A stretch of DNA of 64,000 bases from assembly GCA_029962745.1 (NCBI GenBank), contig CM057157.1:28106732-28170731 (forward strand), read 5' to 3'. Numbering within the stretch: the stretch's first letter is position 1; each line of letters starts with the position of its first letter. Positions 22,860 through 37,100 of this stretch are shown piece after piece. The notes under the pieces were generated by a model that saw only the letters and a list, made by a program, of their open reading frames with translations, ran no database searches and was not told the DNA's origin. Source of the stretch: Echinometra lucunter. Its lineage: Eukaryota; Echinodermata; Echinoidea; Camarodonta; Echinometridae. The translations under genes and the position numbers were made by a program.

Positions 22860-23500
22860 TCTTTTTCATTCTTTTCGTTTTTATTAGTCAGATTCAAAAC
22901 AAACAATTACAGAATCAAGATAACGCTATGTACATAATTGCACCAAGCAGCATAAAGCAAATTTGAAAAAAAAAAAAAACATAGCAAATCTGTTAATCGT
23001 TGAAATCAATTCTCTACTTTTTGAAACGATGTAAAGAAAGGGATTTTTTCTTAGCTATAAAGTATTTAAATCCTTGTTAGATTTCAAAAGAGCATTAAAA
23101 AACACCTTCAGTATTGGGCGATTTACCTTGGAATTTACTAACACAAGGTAATACATTAACATAACAAAATGTAAGAATATCGTCTTGTATAAATTATGGT
23201 CCTTTGTCTCGAGACCCAGTAATTAAGCTGCATGATCACCGTCATTGTCGTCACTTTGGGTTTAATATTACATTTCACTTAGATCTTGGACAGTATATAA
23301 TCATAAATTAAAAGAGCTCCTATGAATACCGAGGAGCCAAATTATGTAACTGTGGACCATCACATTCAAGTGCATACCACGTCTGGACTGCAAGGATTTC
23401 TTTATCGAAAATACAATCGAAAGGATTGAATAATACCATGAATACGGCCGGTCCTATTTCTTTTTATTATCATTATATTCTTAGACGTTCCTTACATTTC
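22860..23500. other. Intergenic, no feature seen
   Basis: AT-rich sequence without a supported gene, RNA or repeat. Confidence 0.4.
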
Positions 23501-23518
23501 TGCTTTGGTGAATCACGA

Positions 23519-23951
23519 TGATATCGGCATAATAAACATAATGATTATAAATGCGAAAGGAATAACAGAATAAAAGTAGCGCAGCTCAAACAGATATTCC
23601 TAAGAAAGATATATTTCCAGGGAACCGTTTTTACACAGAACACTAGTTGTCTTACTATACATAAGATTTACAAATATTATTTGTATATTTTCCCATTCAT
23701 TTTAAATCTAAGAAAGAAATTTCTGTTACAAGAAAAACTGTTAAACTGATATCGGCATAATAAACATAAATTATAAATGCGAAAGGAATAACAGAATAAT
23801 AGTAGCGTAGCTCAAACAAAAGTTCCTCGGAAAGATATATTTCCAGGGAACCGTTTTTACACATAACATGTACAAATATTATTTGTATATTTTCCCATTC
23901 ATTTTATATCTAAGAAAGAAATTTCTGTTACAAGAAAAACTGTTAAACATT
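23519..23951. repeat. Tandem duplication of about 200-230 bp
   Basis: gatatcggcataataaacat through acaagaaaaactgttaaac occurs twice in direct order (23519-23746 and 23747-23951); the second copy has a deletion near 23865. Confidence 0.9.
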
Positions 23952-24807
23952 TGGAGCTACAAACATTCACTTCAAGTTTTGAACATGGAACAGAATCCAT
24001 CTTGAAAATTGACATTTTTCTTCAGCGTAATCAGGAACTGGAAGCATAATTGCGTGTACACTAATTTCAGATTTGGCGCAATATTACGTATAAAGGCTCT
24101 CCCTATTTACTGTCATGGAGACAGAACATTGAAATGAGACCTAACGACGGAGATTTTTTCATTCTGTCCCCTTCAATTGAAATTTTTGTATGATTCGATT
24201 GTCATATTCATATCAAGTTCTCTTTGCTTTCATATGTATATTTTCAAATATAGTAAGATTTAAAAAATGATAATCTTACAGTTAATTCACTTCAATTCAA
24301 TTCAATTTCATTTCACTTTGCAATAAAAGTACAGGTAATATGACGTAAAAAGCAAAAACAGCAACAACAATACATTCACAGTGTAATAAAACAATAGTAA
24401 CATAGAACAGAATATTCATAATATAATTATATCATTGCAAAAATAGGTTGCAGCCAGAAAGGAAATTCCCTTGTAGGAGGCCGACCCAAGAAAATATTCA
24501 TATATTATGTAATATGAAGTCACTTCCATTATCATTTACATTTTTATTTTGCAAGTCGGCATCATATTAAAATGTCATAACTAAAACACACTCGTCCTGA
24601 TATTTTCAACCAAGTACTCCCAAACACTAAAGTCCATACAAAAGCAATTGACATTCTAGTAAAAAAAAAAAAAATGGGGGCACCTTGCCCATGCACTCCT
24701 TATTTTTAACCACATTTGTCCCCTTCTTAATGCCTCAATTCAAATATAATTTGAAAATAAAAACGCTCAATGTTTTCAAACTCCCCTTTCCGCGAGAACA
24801 GCCCACA
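23952..24807. other. Intergenic, AT-rich, probable repeat remnants
   Basis: Contains a short SINE/LINE-tail-like stretch (about 24285-24470) and a decayed copy of the gggggcaccttgcccatgca repeat (about 24630-24760). No gene is supported. Confidence 0.4.
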
Positions 24808-24813
24808 TTTATT
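24808..24813 (-). promoter_or_regulatory. Candidate polyadenylation signal of the TIE-like gene
   Basis: On the minus strand this reads AATAAA, about 290 bases after the stop codon. Another AATAAA overlaps the coding end at about 25104. Without transcript data the choice is a guess. Confidence 0.3.
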
Positions 24814-25097
24814 CTGGAATGAGAAAACTTGATCTACAGTCCGGATTGGAAATTTCGATTTAAGGACAAAAAATGGACAAAATTGAACAAACATGTTTAA
24901 AAATATATCCTTTCAAATTGTTTATCTTTTAAACTTCTAAACGCTATTAAACTTGAAAACCTTTACTTTTCAACTCACATTAAACCTTCTACATATTTAA
25001 ACCTTTAAACTTAAAAAAGTAAAGAATTCAACCTTATTGGGGGAAAATTTAAACTATTCTTGAACAATAGTTAATTCATAACATCTCCATTCGTCAT

Positions 25098-25167
25098 CTA
25101 GCGTTTATTTCTCTCCGTCCAAATTCTTGAAAGAAACAACGGTCTTGGCAGTCTAAATCTTCCTCCT
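25098..25167 (-). CDS. TIE-like exon 16: short basic tail and stop
   Basis: Using acceptor gttttcag, the tail reads GGRFRLPRPLFLSRIWTERN then KR and tag. A second acceptor two bases further on would give an acidic tail starting EEEDLDCQD that also stops within about 25 codons. Either way no enzyme domain is encoded. Confidence 0.7.
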
Positions 25168-28100
25168 CTGAAAACAAAAAGAATCAAGTGAAAAGAATTA
25201 CTGCAAAGATATCTGATCAAAACTGACCCTCCTCTCCGTTTTTTCTGCCTACAAAATTTCATGAAAGAATGAGAATAAGAAATGGTGATATTTCTTTGCA
25301 GACTAAAGCATACAGAAAAAAACATGCATTATTTCGATTGTAGAAAATAATAGGCATCTTTCAATAATAAGCCATCAAAGAAATGGAAAGTGAAAAAAAT
25401 AATACAATGGCATGACGTCATCATATGAATAATCTCTCACTGAGCTATCCATACGAAAATGGCAAAGAGGTGTCGAAGTCGCCCCGAAGTCACCCCACCC
25501 CCTCCGCCCCCTTTTTTTTTCTTTTAAAAAAATTGACTCATTGACTCTTACCTTCTATAGACAATGACACCAGCTGCGACAAGGATGATGAAAAGGGCGA
25601 TCGCTGTGAGAATTCCTGGGAGATAGCGAGGACGTTTTTTCTGATTGCCCAAGGTAGAGATCTCAACGCCAGGCTGGTCCGAGAACGTATCCATAAGCCC
25701 TGCAAAAAATGGCCGAGAGAATAAACCCAATAAAATTGGTTTCTGTGGGCTTGATACTTGTAGGATTAAAGAAATCTAAGTTCATTTGCTATTATAAAAG
25801 GAGTTTGAAGTATATAACAGTATTTTAGACAAAGCTGTTACACCATGAATACCATGTTTTCTTTCCCAGGAATAAGAGCACTGGGGCTGGTGTGCTCTGC
25901 TAAGAGCTCTGCCTCTCGACGTTTCGATCAACTGTGCTCTGATCATTTTCAGGAGAATGTCACTACATGTTGATGATCGCCCAAACGTTTTCATGTAACG
26001 TGATTCAATGCAAAGAATAGTAGAAGTCTATCAAAAGCCACAAAAGGCAATATTCTCGTTGGTTAGTAGCCTACTTAACTAAACATTCACTGATCAAACC
26101 AACTTGTTCATAGATATCAATAAATTGCCAAAAGCATTAGGAAACGCAGATCACATGATTTCCAAACATGCAGATACATCGTAATACTAACGTTGTCCTT
26201 GATGAGGTTGCCGATAAACCATTGTTTGAGCAGAGACCGTGTGAGACCATGGACCTTTGCCTGCTTCACTTATAACACGAACCTAGATAGAGGAAAAAAG
26301 GACAATAGAAATGGGAATCTTTTAATTGTGTTACACATAATACTGTACGCGATACATGGGTGACGCCATGAATTGTAGGAAATGAGTAAGAAAAACCATA
26401 CTTTTCGATTTAATAAGGTTTTCAAGTATTTCTATAAACGGAAAAAATACGATTTTTATCTTATAACAGTGCATAAAGGAATATGTATTTCAAATGATAG
26501 ATACACTTCTTGCAAGTGACCTGTATGCATGTTTTGATCAACTTAGTTAAAAAAAAAAAATATTGTTCAGTCAGAATCTCAGCTGATCAAACGCAGCGAT
26601 GGCCAAGAAAGGAGAAATTTTAAACAGGTCATTCCTGAAAATTACAAAAGTGCATACTTTCTTTTAAGCCATTTCATGGATTTCGCCAGTTGCCAACTTC
26701 CTAAACTACCGTGCCTGTCCCTTTATACAGTATCAGCGTATGAGATTCATGTTAATTGTCAGACCTACCTGAATCGAAAAATTCGTCTTCTGCCACAGAT
26801 TCTTGATCGGGAACTCGATTTCTTTCTTGATGGAATTCACAGTGATGATATTGCCCGTTTTCTCTGGTCTTGGGTACGTTTTTCTGTATAATATTTCATA
26901 TCCTTTTAGGTTCATGCAAACTTGGGTAGAGTTCAGGATGGACCATCGTAGGGTTACCGTTGAGGGCGTGACGCCTGTAACTCTTAGGTTTTTAGGACCG
27001 GGTGCAACTGCAGAAATGGTTGGTGAAAAATTGAGAATAACTGCCTAAGGTACACTCTTCAAACTCTGAAATGTCGAAATCAAATTGTTTGTAATTACGT
27101 GGTGTATTCATGTTATTCACCATGATGTTCACTCAAAAACGGTTTTCACAACACTTAAAAGTGCCATCTTATCACTAACGTACGTTTTTATCTGTTATGT
27201 AATTCTATTCGAAAGCAATTTCAACAAGACAGTATCAAACATGTGTCAAATGTCTTCTTGATATAAAGGTTGGGTTTTTTTTTTCTCAATTTATACAAGT
27301 TGTTTACTTTTATTTTTACTGTGCAGTAATGAGAAATCAGAGCGTGTCTACTCTTAGGCTCAGTTTTGACGATGAAGATGCAATTCTTTATATACCTTCG
27401 TCTGTTGTTCGGGTATAGACTGGGTCGCTGAGCAAGCTTTCGGAATCTTTGTTCGATGCTCCTATTTGGATGGCATAATCGGTACAGACTTCAAGATCGG
27501 TGAGAATATGTCGCGGTGGAGCATCGAAAGGGACAACGACATGCGTTTCGTTGTCTTGAGAGTCTTTCTTGAAGTAGGAGATGGTGAGGGCTCGGTATCC
27601 ACTCCGACATCGGGCTTCACTTACTGATGGTTTCTGGAAAGGGTTGATCAAATAACAAGCATTTATTAGAAAGATCACGTTCCACTTACATCAAGGGTAA
27701 GAGAATAATATTATCTAAACTAGCCACTTGTATTACCAGGGAGATGGGACTTTGGTATTACCTATCATCTAGAACTGAAGTATTGGCTAATATGGTTCTT
27801 AAAGGAGAATGCAACCCAAGCATCAGTATGCTCTTAGTGAATAAAGATGACCAAGAAGAGTAAACAGTGAAAGTTTGAGCAAAATCGAATAATCTGTTCA
27901 AGAGTTATGAATTTTGAAAGTTTCACTAAATCCCCATTATAAGGATCCTTGACTTGGCAACTTTGCCAACATCTGTGATGTCATTGTGGACAACTCTCAA
28001 TTCATTTTGTACACAATATTTCAAAAAAAATGATTTATATGAAATTTCAAGTCAGGAATCAACATAATTCCCAATATGCTTGAAGACTTGCTATAGCCAT

Positions 28101-31100
28101 GTCATACTCAAACAAGAAATCAAAAGAATTTTTTATTTCTCTTGAAAATGAAGAAAATGTTGAATTCTGTGTACAAAATTAATGGAGAGTTGTCCATGAT
28201 GACATCACAGCTGCTGGCCAAGTTGCCAGTTTAAGGATCACTATAACAAGGATTAACTTAAACTTTCAAAGTTCATAACTCTTGAACAGATTGTCCTATT
28301 TTCCTCAAACTTTCACTGTTTATTCTTCTTGTTTTTCTTCATTCACTGATGTCTGGGTTGCATTCTCCTTTAACTTCTATTGTCAAAATATTGGATGATT
28401 TAATCAGAGTCCTGACCATGCATACAAGAAAAAGATAACGATTACAATTTTGAGAAGAAAACAAGTGTACAAATGATTTGCCATTGCTTGCCGTTTTATT
28501 CCGTATGAGGCATCAAGACACAAAGGCAATGTATGCCAAAATAATTATCATAACATGTCATGAATATCAAAACAGTCTGAACCAGGAAACAATGTCATGA
28601 GACATAATAATAATACATAATACATAATACCTATAAGGCGCTTAATACTGGTGTTTCTAAGCGCACTATGTTCGGTCTAAAACTAAATTACCAGGACATG
28701 AACAAAAGATAACAAAAACTACAGATGCATTGGAACTGTGGCACCCTATTTAACTCACTGAAAAGATATTGTCACGTGATCATCAGGAAGGATAGTAGCT
28801 CCTCCCTGGGGCTGTTGATCACGTGACCCACCCGCAGAATATTAGCTCCCACGGGTATTCCCGTAAATCTTGGTAAACAAAATCTTTGGAGCATATATTT
28901 ATATATTAATATTGGTGATCTTGCGGGTTTCAAACAGTTGGTTTCTGAACAAAAGCCTTCTAGAAGGTTGACCCTTTATTCTCCTCCGTTATTATTTTCC
29001 GACCCACAGTTGTCCACACTGTTTTATCCGTGCTGCCCGCCCCGACATCCTGCCCAACCTCCCAGCCATATTGCAGGCACACACAATTGACCACACTGTT
29101 CTATTAGTGCTGTCAGCCCCGACATCCTGCCCAACCTCCCAGCCAATTGCAGGCACACACCATTGACCACAGTTTTATTAGTGCTGTCAGCCCCGACATC
29201 CTGCCCAACCTCCCAGCCATTGCAGACACTCACAATCGACCACACGGTTTTATCCGTGCTGCCAGCCCCGATATCCTGCCCAACCTCCCAGCCATATTGC
29301 AGGCACACACAATTGACCGTACTGTTTTATCCGTGATGCCAGCCTTGACATCCTGCCCAACCTCCCAGCCTTATTGCAGGCATACTCACAAATGTGCATT
29401 GATCCTTTCTGAGCCCAGAGGTACCTTGCACTTATATGTATACTATCTTTGTCTCTCCCAACCTCCCAACCATGCTGTATCTGTATATGCCTTTTTGATA
29501 ACACTCTGTTATTGCCAAGTCTGGAGTGACTGGCTTTATGCTCCTGCCCAACCTTCCAACCTTTTGCAGGCCCAATTATGTTTCCGTCAAACATCTCTTG
29601 CTCTTAATTTCCAACATGAAGCTCTATAACTTAAATCTCTCCCAACCTCCCAACCATGCTTCATGTCACTTCAGTAACTCTCATGACAAATCTACTGCCT
29701 CAGCAACCCAGTGATATTACAAGCAAGCGACCTGCTGTCACAAATTCTGCCCAGCCTCCCAGCCATAAATATATAACTTCCCACAAAATTCCTTAAACAT
29801 GTTTTTCTTAACCAGTAACCCAGCTCTGCACGTGGGCTAAAACATACAGCGGTTTGCATAATAAACTTAATAATTGTTACACTTTACTGCCTTATGTAGG
29901 TTCAGTCTGCCTATTCGTTTTATTATACGGGAGCTGAGGTCGTCCTATTACTTTCCCGGTAAATTGTAATTTCCCTTGTGCTTTATTGCATACATATGTT
30001 AGGTCCTCCCGTTACAATGAGATTGTAAAAGTAACTAGGGTGGGAGGGGAGGGAAACTTGTTGCCTCGACGGAATCTCAGACTGCAATGGCTGTGCATGT
30101 GCTACATGCGCGCATTAATACACTGCGCGCGCCATGCACTTCGCGTACCGCGCGCTGTTTCCCACTGAGATCAGCTCACATGATGCCCAGCTGGTGATCA
30201 CATGCAACCACCTGAATCGGTTTCGAGCATTTGCATATTTTAGTATCTGAATTATTCTTTCCATACAGTTAACACTTATTTCTCTCAAAAAATTACTGAT
30301 CACTGAAAATGATCATTACATTATATCATGAATGCAAAGTACCATTTGAAAGAAAACTAATATAACCTTAGAGAATCTTACCCAGACCAATTGATTGAAT
30401 TCAACACATGGGGTGTTTGACAAAGCTGTTCGTTAAGTTACGAATGACTTTACGAACAACTTGAATGTGGCAAGCCAAATGGGATTCTCATTCATTATAA
30501 GCGCATCAGCTAAAGGTGAAATATGCAGACGTAGATTAAAATTACTATTGTTTAAAGACATTTTTTATTGCGAAGTATAATTTTTTTCTCATAATTCAAT
30601 TGAGATTGTGGGAAATGCAGTCACACTTTGCTTAAATGTCAGGGAAAACCTGAGGCATCCAATTTGGCACTTCATAATCCAGTCGTTGGTAAAGACATGG
30701 CTAACTCTATGAACAGCTTTTTGAAACACCCCCTTATCTTCCTACTAGGTTTACACTTTGTTTGAGACTAACCTTCCACAGCAGTTCGATTTGGTGCGAC
30801 GAAGTTGAGGTAATCGTCAAGTTGAATGAATGGATGGTCGGACCTGTGGACAATTATAACAAATTATGAAAGGTAGAATGACAGTTTTCAATTGGCACGG
30901 TTCCCAATCTTCACTCTGTCCGCTGACGAATGAAATAATATATATTTTCAAACTCACTGGAAGAAAAACCATGGCAAATGAGCCTCGTAAGATATTTTGA
31001 TCATTGAAGCACTGAATACATAAATTATCTGGTGAGATTTTGTTCCGTGTTCTTTCATACTTGTAAGTTGTAGCAAGAATTAAATGCATAAGAGACTGAC

Positions 31101-34100
31101 AAACGTGGTGTAGAGATATGATATACTCGTGATAATCCTGTGCTTATTAGAGTAAAATAGATTTCACTCACGCTCACAGAGTGTTGTTACTCGGATAGCC
31201 GGACTCTGCGGGCCCATCCCACCCGGTCCATCTCGTACAGGGACCACGGCAAACTCGTACGTCGTATCCGACCGCAGTCCGCTAATCGACGCGGTAAGGT
31301 TCTGATCCGCGGTCACGCTTACCGCCTCCACCCAATCACCGGTTGATGTTAAATTGCGCTGTACAACCAGATATTCGATTAATGGCGGTTCTCCCCAATC
31401 AACACCGGGTATCCATGCATCCCATTTAAGAGTGATTTCGTTTGTTTCGATATTTGAAACCTGGGATGGCTTAGAAAGGACGGGTAAATCTGAAACAAAA
31501 TTTTAAAAATGCAAGAAAGAAGACATCCCTTTTAGTTCAGTGGGCTTTACTATACGTACGGTGATAGCGTCCAGAGATGATGTTAGTACAAAAGCAATTT
31601 CACACCTAACGTAAAAGATGTAAAGGCACTTGAAAACTTTGATCACAGTTAGGTTTTTTCCTGTCCCTCTAAAGGGTTCCTTGAACGGCGTATCAAAGCT
31701 GATCAAACGCCAAAGCTAACTATAAAATGATCATAATTATTTACATTTATATCTATCCCGGTATGAGACGATTCTGATAATCAGACAATCTTTAAACAAG
31801 CATCAACAGCAAACATTAAATCACGCATTAGATTTCTTCTCTTTTGCATAGAAGAAGTTTACACAGAAAAAATTATCACCATCTTCTATCCACTTATCGT
31901 CTTTCGATGTTTCCTTACCATAAGTTTTCGACTCCACTTCCAAATTGGCGATGTGGCCATCTTCGGCCAACGTACACGAAAATATCTCTCCTTCTTCAAT
32001 GGCTGCTACGTCAAACACCACGACTGTCTCTGAGTCCGCAACTTTTACGCTCCTTGTCACGATACCGGTTGCGCTGTTGCTGGACTTCCCCAAGCTGCTG
32101 GACAGATGGACAGCATCGAATCTCGGAGGAGGAGTGCCAGAGGCATGGCACGTGATGTTGGACAGTTGGCCTGGGTTCACTTTGGGGTTGCTGGTGAGTC
32201 GAGAAACACCTGACGATTGAAGATTGCCAACATGTTTAAACCGTCATCATCGTACCACGTTCAAACAGGCGCCCTATATCAACGCTAGGACGGCGTCAGT
32301 TACTGATACCCTCTTTTGAAGGTTATGCAAACGAAACTGGCTTAAGCCCACCGCACACCCTAGATTCGACTGATCTGGGACCGGTCTGCGACTGAGTGAG
32401 AGGAGATGAGACAAATCGCCAGGGCAATCGTAAGGATTTGACATGTCAAATCTCTACAAGAGGATCGCAGGCTCAATCCAACTTCCAGCCAATCAGACAG
32501 CAGTATTGATATGATGTCATACCTGCAAATATTCCTGAGAGTACGAGTGGGACAGCAGTATTGATATGAGGTCATACCTGCAAATATTCCTGAGAGTACG
32601 AGTGGGACGCCGACATGGACTCCTGACAGAGTGGTCGAGGCTTGTGACTGCCCTGCGATTCATCTCCTCTCACTCAGTTGTAGACCGGTCGGATGGTTAG
32701 ATGTGCGGTGGGCTTTACCCTATGGCTCTACCTTATGGCTTTACCTGCTCCAATTGGCTCGAGAAGCGGAGGTGATTGCGTAAATGACCATTCATACGTG
32801 AGCTCGGCCAAAGACGGCCAAACCCAAAGTTCCTTTAGTCAAGTCAGTCAGACTGCTACAGGCCAAGCTGTAATCCTGTACAACCTGTTTCAGCACCCTC
32901 CGGGTAAACTTCATACCAGGAGGAGGCCATCTATGGCTTAAATAGTACAAGTGGATGTTTGGTAGTGCCACCATGGTCCCTCTGTCTTGCTGATAGGGCA
33001 ATATCCTTTAAACTTTCAAACTTTGTTGTTGTTTTTTCACATTCGTAATTCACAGTTGTTGTAAATAATCATTTACAAATTATTGTAGATAATTAATTAC
33101 TTAACTTGTTGTAAATAATCAATTATAAAACTTCTTTAAAAGAAATTTGTGGATGAGAAAATATAATCAGTCGACAGTCCTGTCCACGGACGAATAGATG
33201 AAATAAGTTGAAATATAATGTTTTTTAAGAACACCAACTTTCTCGGGACTGCTTCTGTGCTTACTGAGAGAGTACTTTATTTTCGAGATTCAAGATAGTG
33301 TGCTAAAACTGAGCAAGTAGGATCAAAGCAAGACTGATGACAGGGCAGTAATGGATATAGTATGTTCGTTTGAGCTTATACTACTGCGTTAGTATTCCTT
33401 GTAAATTTGATAGCTGCTCAATCAAGGTGCTACCTCATGGCATTTTCTGCCTATAATAAAGGACGGAAGTTTCTAATCTTGGCACTTACCTATACCATTG
33501 ACATACATCTACGTTGTTCCATTGAATGTATTCAATATGGCCAAAGTTTAAACATTTTAGAGTAGACAAGAAGGAGATGCCTAAATATCGCTAACTCGTG
33601 TTGACATCGTACGTACCTCGTATGCAATCTGGTGGCAACCAGTTCTTTAGACATTTCCCATGACAGCGTCCCATCTTGCGATCACAGGCGTCCTCGTCAC
33701 AGTGACACTCCTGCGAGCAGTTGAAGCCATAAGTTAACCCCTTACAAGCTGTATGAAGAAGGAAATTTAAAAGAAAACAGATAATTATGAATGATTTAAA
33801 GGCTAGATAAAATCTTTATGCTTTTTAAGATCAGATCCTCGCTACAAATTACAAGTCATTCATTATCCTTTTCTCAAAATGTCACAGTAACTAAATTTTT
33901 ATAAAACCTTAATGTCGTTTGACATTCCTGTCGAAGAAATATAATGGAGTTGACGTGGGATTGAATATCCAACAACTAAGAAATAAGAAAAGAAAGATTT
34001 TCCAATAGTGGGGATGAGCGGAAGGATAGAGGAAACATTTAATAATTGCAGAACAGAGCCTCTTCCTACCTTGGCAATCGGGAGTTCTGTCGTAGGTGGC

Positions 34101-37100
34101 GTAATTTCTGGCACACAGTCCGTTTGGGCACTCCCCCGTTTCTTTATCACACGGTGCGTCGTTCAGACAGTGACACTTCAAAGTGCAATTCTCGCCGTAA
34201 TAGCCTGCCTCACAAATGTCAGGAACTTGACCCAGAAGGAAATGGGGGAAAGATTGAAAAGATTGTTTACAGATGGGGACTTTGGCACAATTAAATGTCA
34301 AATGTATGAAAAGCGATTCATTAACTGGCAAGATGAAACTCATATCGCCCATGTAGCTACTTCCAAATGGACGTGTACTTGTACATTCATGGGACATGCA
34401 TCCTCTCTGAGTAAAGTCTGAAAACTTCCTAGTACAATTTTCAATATAAATGTTGTATTACCAAACTTGCTGAAGTACCCGTCTTCCTTTCAAAGCCAAC
34501 TGTTCGTGTTGGTCATTTACATCGAATTCCTCGGGGAGGATAATGTTCCTTGACTAGAAAGGCCACTTGTCTACTGCTAAACCCAAATATGGTCCGAAAA
34601 TTTCTTAATACGATTTTCAATGTACATACTGTAAATGTTTTGCTTGACTAGAAAGGCCATTAGTCTACTGGGACAGCCTTTCCTGTTTCTTTTGAGAGAC
34701 GTACATGTATATAAACAAATGTCATTGTAGATGGTTCACAGGCACTAATTATCCCTTTATTTCACTGAAGATGATAATCTCACTGAAACTGTCAAAATTA
34801 CTGACATCCATTAAAGATCATTATTACTATTCTTACTTTGGCAATTTTCACCCGACCATCCGGGAGAACATCCGGGCGGCTGTCCGAGACACTCCCCGGT
34901 GTAGATTCCGCATTGTCCTGAAGCACAGTGACATCGTTCCGTACATCCAGCTCCGAACTCCCCGCTGAAACATTCTGGTAAAGTACATACCAAAAATATA
35001 TATAAATCGGCAGCAGTTGAATATGTTTACATAGTTGTAATGACAAGAAAATAGTACTAATGAGAAAATAGTAATGACATTGCCTTCTCACCCATCGCTC
35101 ATATCGGCATAGTGCCAAAGGTGCAACAACATTATTCCCATATAGGCTACCAATTTCTGTGCCCACAGCATTCGAAGAAAGACGTCCTACTCGGTACCCA
35201 CTTAGTACACCTAGTTTGAGAAAATTTAAGGAAAATTAACCTTTATGTCACAATATTTTCGGTTTATCTGTCTGATTTTATAGCAGAGGCGGCGGAACGT
35301 AGGGCTTGGACAATGGAAGTGGAAGGGCACCTCCACTTTCATTGACCGGGCCGGCGTACCCGTTGTTCCTCCTACTCTGTTATAGTCCTAGTTGCTATGA
35401 TCATCGTTTGGTATTCCTTTGCAATTTTGTCCCAATCAAAAGAAAATGGCGGTGCCCTGAAAGCGATTTCCTCTAGCACTCACCAACCATGCAGCTGAGA
35501 CCTTTGGAGCCAATGTCACAAGAGCATCCAAATGGATCGGGAAGGCAGAACAAACCCCCACGGCACTGATGTTTGAAGTCATTCTTGTAAGAACATCGGT
35601 ACTCGCAGTTGAGACCAAAGCGGTTTCCACCTCCTAGATTGCAAACTTTACAAGAGAAAGACTTTTCAATTGAGATATAGAAAATATTTGATGATCTTTG
35701 AAGGAGGAGGTTTGCATGGTGGTGCTGATAACATAGATGAGGTTTACGGTTCATCATGTGGTAAGTCCTGAAAAGGACTGTGAGTTAGAGAGAAAGTTGA
35801 GGGGGAGGAGAAATGGAGAGGCGAGATAGAATGAGAGAGAGAGAGTGGAGAGTATCTTTCTTGAGATTGTTTGAAGTCCTTAAAAAGGACTGTAAATCAG
35901 TTGAGAAGGCGACGATCAAGGAGAGAAGGCTCCAAGCAAATATTTGATATTAAAAATATACATGCACAGTTACAAGCGTTTTGCGGATGGAGGGTTTCAA
36001 GTAAAAGTGACATGATTCAAAGGCATACCATCATAGGATGCACTCGGCCTACACTTTAACTTGAACAACATAACCAAATATGTAACAATTATGTACCCCT
36101 CCCTTTTGTAACAAAATAATCTTTAAAACACTCAAGGACATGAGCACAAAGCTAGAGATTATTTCTCTCCCGGGCCATAATCTTACTGCGGATTTGGGAC
36201 CACGACTGTGACCCGATTTTGAAGAAATCAGATTTTGTATTAAATATGGAGTCTTTAAAAAGTGAAATCCTTATTGAGATTCGGAATATTGATAGCAATA
36301 CTAAAAATCGAGATTTTGGTTTACTGCAAAATTTAATTCTGAGTAAAGGACAATCGCAAGACTACTATGACGTCACAACGAATCGCAATTGATTTCATTT
36401 TGTCTTCATCGAGGAGACTCGCAGTAGCCCGGAATTTTTATTTTAATACTCACACATGACTACTCAAATTTTGATCATTAAAACTTTGCATGTTGAATAT
36501 TCATATAGATTATATGAGTACTAAATATTCCAAAGTCGGGTCGCACACCGGTCGTACTGTGTGCGTTCGGCTGAAGAATTGCTTACTCGTAAGGCAGTTC
36601 GGCCCCTTGAAGCCGTTGGGACATATGCACAATCCTGATTTGTCGTCACAGACACCTCCGTTGTAGCATTTGTCGCAGACTCCCTCGCAGTCTGGAGGAC
36701 CCCATCTGTTGGGCGGACACGCTGCGGGGGAAAAAATGGCATTTCTCTATCATAAAGTTATCTAGCATGTCTGGTACTGAGTATCATTTTCACCAAGCTC
36801 TGCTCGTCATAATACATGTCAGGGTGTTTTTTTTTTTTTTCAAGGATCCTCATGATGCTCTACTCACCATGGTCACCAGGCTCTTTGCTCATCATTCTCA
36901 TGGAGACATGATAGAATTTGAGAGTACTATAACAACCATTCTAATGTTATATTTTTACGGCGGATCACAAGTTAACATCAAAAGATGGCTCACTGTCATA
37001 TCATTACAATGATTATTACTATCATCAACATTATCCTTCTTTTCTTTGACTATTATTCTTTGCTTAATTGTTTTATCATTGCGATATCGAGACTTTGGGA

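Noticed and set aside
29005..29390. CRISPR array
   Set aside because: Repeats make up most of the unit and the intervening sequence is itself repeated; this is a eukaryotic minisatellite.
35484..35637. Acceptor at ctag (about 35634) for the second EGF exon
   Set aside because: It keeps the frame but removes the first Cys of the module; the upstream acceptor restores the TIE-like spacing.
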